This document shows positions 14,275 to 17,277 of a stretch of 17,277 nucleotides of DNA, in pieces. This stretch comes from Ruminococcus sp. GTDB lineage: Bacteria; Bacillota; Clostridia; Oscillospirales; Ruminococcaceae. Location: the NCBI GenBank assembly GCA_024697705.1, contig JAILFF010000262.1, forward strand, positions 1 to 17,277, read 5' to 3'. The position numbers and the translations under genes are program-made. Below the pieces are notes generated by a model. The model ran no database searches, had not been told where the DNA came from, and was given only the letters and a program-made list of their open reading frames with translations. Within the stretch, counting starts at the first letter, position 1, and every line of letters begins with the position of its first letter.

Positions 14275-16347
14275 ATGGACAAAACGGACAATAAAAAATA
14301 TCTCGGATCGCTCGGAGCGTGGGCGCTGTCCTTCGGGTGCAGTGTGGGCTGGGGCTCGTTTGTGATGCCGGGAACGACGTTTCTGCCTATCGCGGGTCCC
14401 GTCGGAACGGCAATAGGACTCGGGCTCGGCGGAATGGTCATGCTCGTTCTCGCGGTGAATTTCCATTATCTGATGAACCGTTACCCCGACTGCGGCGGTA
14501 TCTATACCTATACAAAAAAGGCTTTCGGCTACGATCACGGCTTTCTGAGCGCGTGGTATCTGATAATCACGTATATTGCGATAATCTGGGCTAACGCCAC
14601 AGCGCTGCCGCTCATCGCAAGAACGGTGCCGGGCGATGCGTTCAGGTTCGGTCATCTTTACACTATCGCGGGCTATGATATCTATGTCGGCGAGATACTT
14701 CTTTCGGGGTTTGCGCTTTCCGCGGCGACACTGGTTTGCTTTATCAGAAAGCTGTCGTCGGCGGTGCAGGTATTTCTGGCGGCAATACTGTTTGAGGGAG
14801 TAGTTGTCTGCTTTGCGGGGGCGATATCCTCTGACAGCTGCGGCGGAGGAGCCGTCCCCGCTTTCGCCGAAGGCAAAGACCCGAAGATCGGTGTTTTCAC
14901 TATCTTTGCGCTTGCTCCGTGGGCGTTTGTCGGGTTTGAATCGGTCACTCATTCGTCAGAGGAATCAAAATTCCCGCTCAAAAAATCGTTCCGCATCATG
15001 CTTGTTTCGGTTATTACCGCAGCTGTCGCTTATATACTTCTGACATTGCTTGCTGTAAGGGCGCTCCCCGAAGGCAGCGGAACGTGGGCGGATTATATCG
15101 GTGATCTTGACAGCTATTCGGGAAACGCTTCGCTGCCGACGTTCTTTGCGGCTCATACCGCCCTCGGAAACGCAGGTACGGTAATACTCGGACTTGCGGC
15201 GCTCGGGGCTATCTTCACGGGGCTGATAGGCAACTATATCGCGCTTAGCAGGCTGCTGTGCTCGCTGTCGGACGACGGGCTTTTCCCCGAATGGATAGGC
15301 AGAAGAGACAAGCGCTGTGTGCCGAAAAACGCGATCGTTTCCATATTCATCGCTTCGCTCGTTCTTCCTTTCTTCGGCAGGACCGCGATAAGCTGGATAG
15401 TTGACGTAACGACAGTCGGCGCAACGATAGCTTACGCGCTGGCTTCGGCTTCCGCGTGGAGACTTGCAAGGCAGAACAAAGATACGAAAAACGCGGCGGC
15501 GGGCATTGCGGGAATGATAATATCCATTCTTTTTGCGCTCGAATTCCTGATACCGAACATTCTTTCGATCAGCACGCTTTCGCTCGAATCATATTTCATT
15601 CTGACTATCTGGAGCATACTCGGATTCCTTTATTTCCGTGCGTTTCTTATCAAAGACAAGGAGCGCAGAATGGGACACTCCATTGTTGCGTGGATAGTTC
15701 TGATGGGACTTATAATTTTTACTTCAAGCATATGGATGCATCAGACGACGGACAAGGCGATCAGTCGCTCCGAAGAAAATATCAGGACCTATCATGCGCT
15801 GTACGACAGCGAGACATACAACGAAGATCAGCACAATGCCCTGATAAAAGATGAAATGAACCGCATCGAAAGCGCTTTGGAAACGGCAAGCTTCATTCAG
15901 ATAGCGCTTATCTGTCTTGCGCTCGTCACTCTTCTGAAGATATACGGCATACTGCAAAAACGTGAAAAGCAGATGGAGGTCGAAAAAGCGCTGGCAGAGG
16001 AAAGCAGCCGTGCCAAGACCAGCTTCCTATCCAATATGAGCCACGAGATACGGACTCCGATGAACGCGATAATCGGTCTCGACAACATAGCACTGCGCGA
16101 CCCCGATCTTCCGCCAAAGACAAGAGAGCATCTTGAAAAGATCGGAGCAAGCGCCGCGCATCTGCTGGGGCTGATAAACGATATCCTCGACATGAGCCGC
16201 ATCGAGTCGGGACGAATGGTCATAAAAAACGAGGAATTCTGTTTCCGCGAATTCTTGGATCAGATAAACATTATCATAAACGGTCAGTGTCAGGATAAAG
16301 GGCTTGACTACGACTGCAATATCGTCGGCGAGCTGAACGATTATTAG
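14275..16347 (+). CDS. APC amino acid permease-histidine kinase fusion, 5' part, cut by an insertion
   Basis: 690 residues up to a stop formed where the inserted element begins. ATG 14275 is preferred over 14266 because AAGAGG (14259-14264) is 10 bases before it. Residues about 10-430 are an APC-family permease with about 12 helices: the broken first helix FGCSVGWGSFVMPG, FHYLMNRYPDCGGIYTYTKK, the sixth-helix motif APWAFVGFESVTHSSEE, and ALSRLLCSLSDDGLFPEW. Two more helices follow (about 457-480 and 535-557), bracketing an outward loop of about 50 residues rich in charged residues. A coiled-coil linker leads to HisKA, with phospho-accepting H590 in SNMSHEIRTPMNAI. The product as it stands lacks the ATP-binding domain and cannot autophosphorylate. 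The permease part could still make a membrane protein. See the 3' part at 16508-17277 and the element at 16347-16502. Confidence 0.88.
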   Translation: MDKTDNKKYLGSLGAWALSFGCSVGWGSFVMPGTTFLPIAGPVGTAIGLGLGGMVMLVLAVNFHYLMNRYPDCGGIYTYTKKAFGYDHGFLSAWYLIITYIAIIWANATALPLIARTVPGDAFRFGHLYTIAGYDIYVGEILLSGFALSAATLVCFIRKLSSAVQVFLAAILFEGVVVCFAGAISSDSCGGGAVPAFAEGKDPKIGVFTIFALAPWAFVGFESVTHSSEESKFPLKKSFRIMLVSVITAAVAYILLTLLAVRALPEGSGTWADYIGDLDSYSGNASLPTFFAAHTALGNAGTVILGLAALGAIFTGLIGNYIALSRLLCSLSDDGLFPEWIGRRDKRCVPKNAIVSIFIASLVLPFFGRTAISWIVDVTTVGATIAYALASASAWRLARQNKDTKNAAAGIAGMIISILFALEFLIPNILSISTLSLESYFILTIWSILGFLYFRAFLIKDKERRMGHSIVAWIVLMGLIIFTSSIWMHQTTDKAISRSEENIRTYHALYDSETYNEDQHNALIKDEMNRIESALETASFIQIALICLALVTLLKIYGILQKREKQMEVEKALAEESSRAKTSFLSNMSHEIRTPMNAIIGLDNIALRDPDLPPKTREHLEKIGASAAHLLGLINDILDMSRIESGRMVIKNEEFCFREFLDQINIIINGQCQDKGLDYDCNIVGELNDY
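16342..16346 (+). repeat. Target-site duplication, left copy
   Basis: TATTA directly before the inserted element; an identical TATTA follows it at 16503-16507. A TA-only duplication is also formally possible, because TA flanks both ends symmetrically, and would also keep the frame. The 5-base version gives the better protein (Y-Y-I-G-D-D). Confidence 0.75.
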
Positions 16348-16502
16348 ACCTGTCCGCTAACCACTCGTGCAACCAATGGCAAAATATTTTGCCATGATGC
16401 AAGGCGGACGACGAAAGCGGGCTGGCGCCCGGTGAGGAGGACAACGCAGCAGCATGGTAAAAGATTTTGTCAGTGGGTGTGCGAGGGGTTAGTGGACAGG
16501 TC
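16347..16502. mobile_element. MITE-like 156-bp palindromic insertion element
   Basis: The element starts GACCTGTCC and ends GGACAGGTC and is flanked by direct TATTA repeats. Its arms 16347-16400 and 16449-16502 are inverted repeats matching at 44 of 54 positions; of the 10 differences, 5 would be G-U pairs in a plus-strand RNA. A small hairpin CGGGC-TGGC-GCCCG (16418-16431) sits exactly at the centre, so the whole element is one large imperfect palindrome. The left arm also holds a perfect 18-bp palindrome (16377-16394). It encodes no transposase and is too short to do so, so it is non-autonomous and must have been moved by an enzyme encoded elsewhere. It interrupts the kinase gene between HisKA and HATPase; the first G of the element completes a TAG stop. 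The family is not recognised. Confidence 0.88.
16377..16394. repeat. Perfect 18-bp palindrome inside the left arm
   Basis: TGGCAAAATATTTTGCCA equals its own reverse complement. The matching site on the right arm (16455-16472) has drifted to TGGTAAAAGATTTTGTCA and is no longer perfect. Confidence 0.85.
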
Positions 16503-16507
16503 TATTA

Positions 16508-17277
16508 TATCGGCGACGATCTGAAACTGAAGCAGGTCATGATAAATATTCTCGGCAATTCGGTAAAGTTCACCGAAACGCCCGGCAGCGTCACTTTGAC
16601 GGTCGAACAGATCTCGCAGGCTGAGGGTATCTGCACGCTCAGGTTTATCATGAAAGACACGGGCATCGGAATGGACAAGGATTATATCCCGAAGATATTC
16701 GAGAGCTTTTCTCAGGAGAACGCCACCACTACGAACAAATACGGCGGAAGCGGTCTCGGAATGGCAATCACCAGGAATTTCGTCGAGATGATGGGCGGAG
16801 ATATACAGGTCGAGAGCGAAAAGGGCGTGGGCTCGACATTTACCGTAAAGCTGAGCGTGTCCGAACGAAAAGCAGAGGGCAAGCATGGTATAAAGCTTCC
16901 GCAGGGACTTCGTGCCGCTATCGTTGACGACGACGAGATAGCCGGCGAGCATACCAAGCCGGTATTAAAAGCCATCGGGATAGAAGCGGATACCTTCACC
17001 GAAGGCAGGCTTGCGGAGAGACTTATCCGCGAAGCGTATGGTTCGGGCAAGGCATACGATATTCTCATAACGGATTACAAGATGCCCGAAATGAACGGCA
17101 TTGAGCTGACGAGGCAGATACATACGTTCGACAACAGAGATACAGCCGTTATCATGCTGACGGGGTACAGCCGGGATATCCCCGAAACGGAGGCTGAAAC
17201 AGAAGGCATCGACAGCATACTTGCAAAGCCTCTCTTTGCGGACACGCTGACCCACGAGATACACAAAATCATTTCGG
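16508..17277 (+). pseudogene. 3' part of the permease-kinase fusion: HATPase and receiver domains, separated by the insertion
   Basis: Reading from 16509, the frame is open for 256 codons to the window edge. It contains a full HATPase_c domain: IGDDLKLKQVMINILGNSVK (N box), KDTGIGMD (G1), FESFSQENATT (F box), YGGSGLGMAI (G2). Then comes a receiver domain: AIVDDDEIAG (acidic pocket), ILITDYKMPEMNG with the phospho-accepting Asp at 17073-17075, VIMLTGYS and LAKPL (conserved Lys). Joining it to the upstream part by removing 161 bp (the element plus one TATTA) gives DYYIGDD with no frame change or lost residue, so the two pieces are one gene of at least about 946 codons. The first in-frame ATG after the element (16539) is inside the N box and has no good binding site, so separate translation into a working protein is unlikely. 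The gene continues beyond the window. Confidence 0.85.

Noticed and set aside
16454..16492. Short frame inside the element (ATG at 16454 after GAGGAGG)
   Set aside because: It stops after 12 codons inside the element and is not in the frame of the downstream kinase part, so it cannot restart translation into it.
16347..16502. Insert in the kinase gene as a self-splicing intron or intein
   Set aside because: Too short, palindromic over its full length, flanked by a direct duplication, and it contains stops in the kinase frame; it has no intein or group I/II core features. An inserted MITE explains everything.
1..17277. CRISPR arrays, tRNA or rRNA genes, prophage or autonomous IS genes
   Set aside because: No regularly spaced direct repeats, no cloverleaf-like sequences with the conserved TTCGAATC-type arm, no rRNA motifs and no transposase or integrase domains were seen.

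Overview
The window looks like chromosome from a Gram-positive gut or rumen clostridium, most likely Ruminococcus or a close relative in the Oscillospiraceae. The reasons are strong AGGAG-type ribosome binding sites, TTGACA/TATAAT promoters often with a TG extension, mixed GC content, and a gene set typical of ruminococci: BspA-like LRR_5 surface proteins, a secreted CotH kinase with Ig-like and Fn3 tails, an Amidase_6 protein and two-component hybrids with HPt partners. This assignment is inferred from gene content; there is no rRNA or marker gene to fix it.

Layout. 1-184 (-): start of an MmcQ/YjbR-family gene. 274-1116 (+): membrane-anchored metallophosphoesterase. 1097-1600 (-): Amidase_6 protein, convergent with and overlapping the previous gene. 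1662-2099 (+): GNAT acetyltransferase. 2367-4565 (+): LacI-family regulator followed by a secreted zinc-dependent phospholipase C-like protein with a beta-trefoil-like tail, preceded by a LacI-type operator and ended by a two-way terminator. 4647-7187 (-): large secreted LRR_5 protein with a transglutaminase-like domain whose expected catalytic Cys is Ser. 7421-9255 (-): two-gene operon of a cytoplasmic zinc-ribbon LRR_5 protein and a DUF434/DUF5616 protein. 9688-11472 (+): secreted CotH-family kinase. 11539-13557 (-): CASTOR/POLLUX-like ion channel. 13880 to the window end (+): HPt phosphotransfer protein, then a large amino acid permease-histidine kinase-receiver fusion that runs off the window.

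The most interesting part is the right end. An APC-type permease is fused, through an extra two-helix segment with an outward loop, to a complete hybrid histidine kinase (HisKA, HATPase, REC). A free HPt domain is encoded just upstream, which gives the parts of a transporter-linked phosphorelay ('transceptor'). A 156-bp near-perfect palindrome (16347-16502), a MITE-like element with about 54-bp arms and a TATTA target duplication, splits the kinase between HisKA and HATPase. Removing the element plus one duplication restores an uninterrupted frame across the junction, so the disruption looks recent. The ion channel is divergent from this operon and shares a 322-bp regulatory region with it, so the two may respond to related conditions (inference only).

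Several start codons were moved to fit ribosome binding sites (1600, 9255, 9688, 14275). No tRNA, rRNA, CRISPR array or autonomous transposase gene was found.
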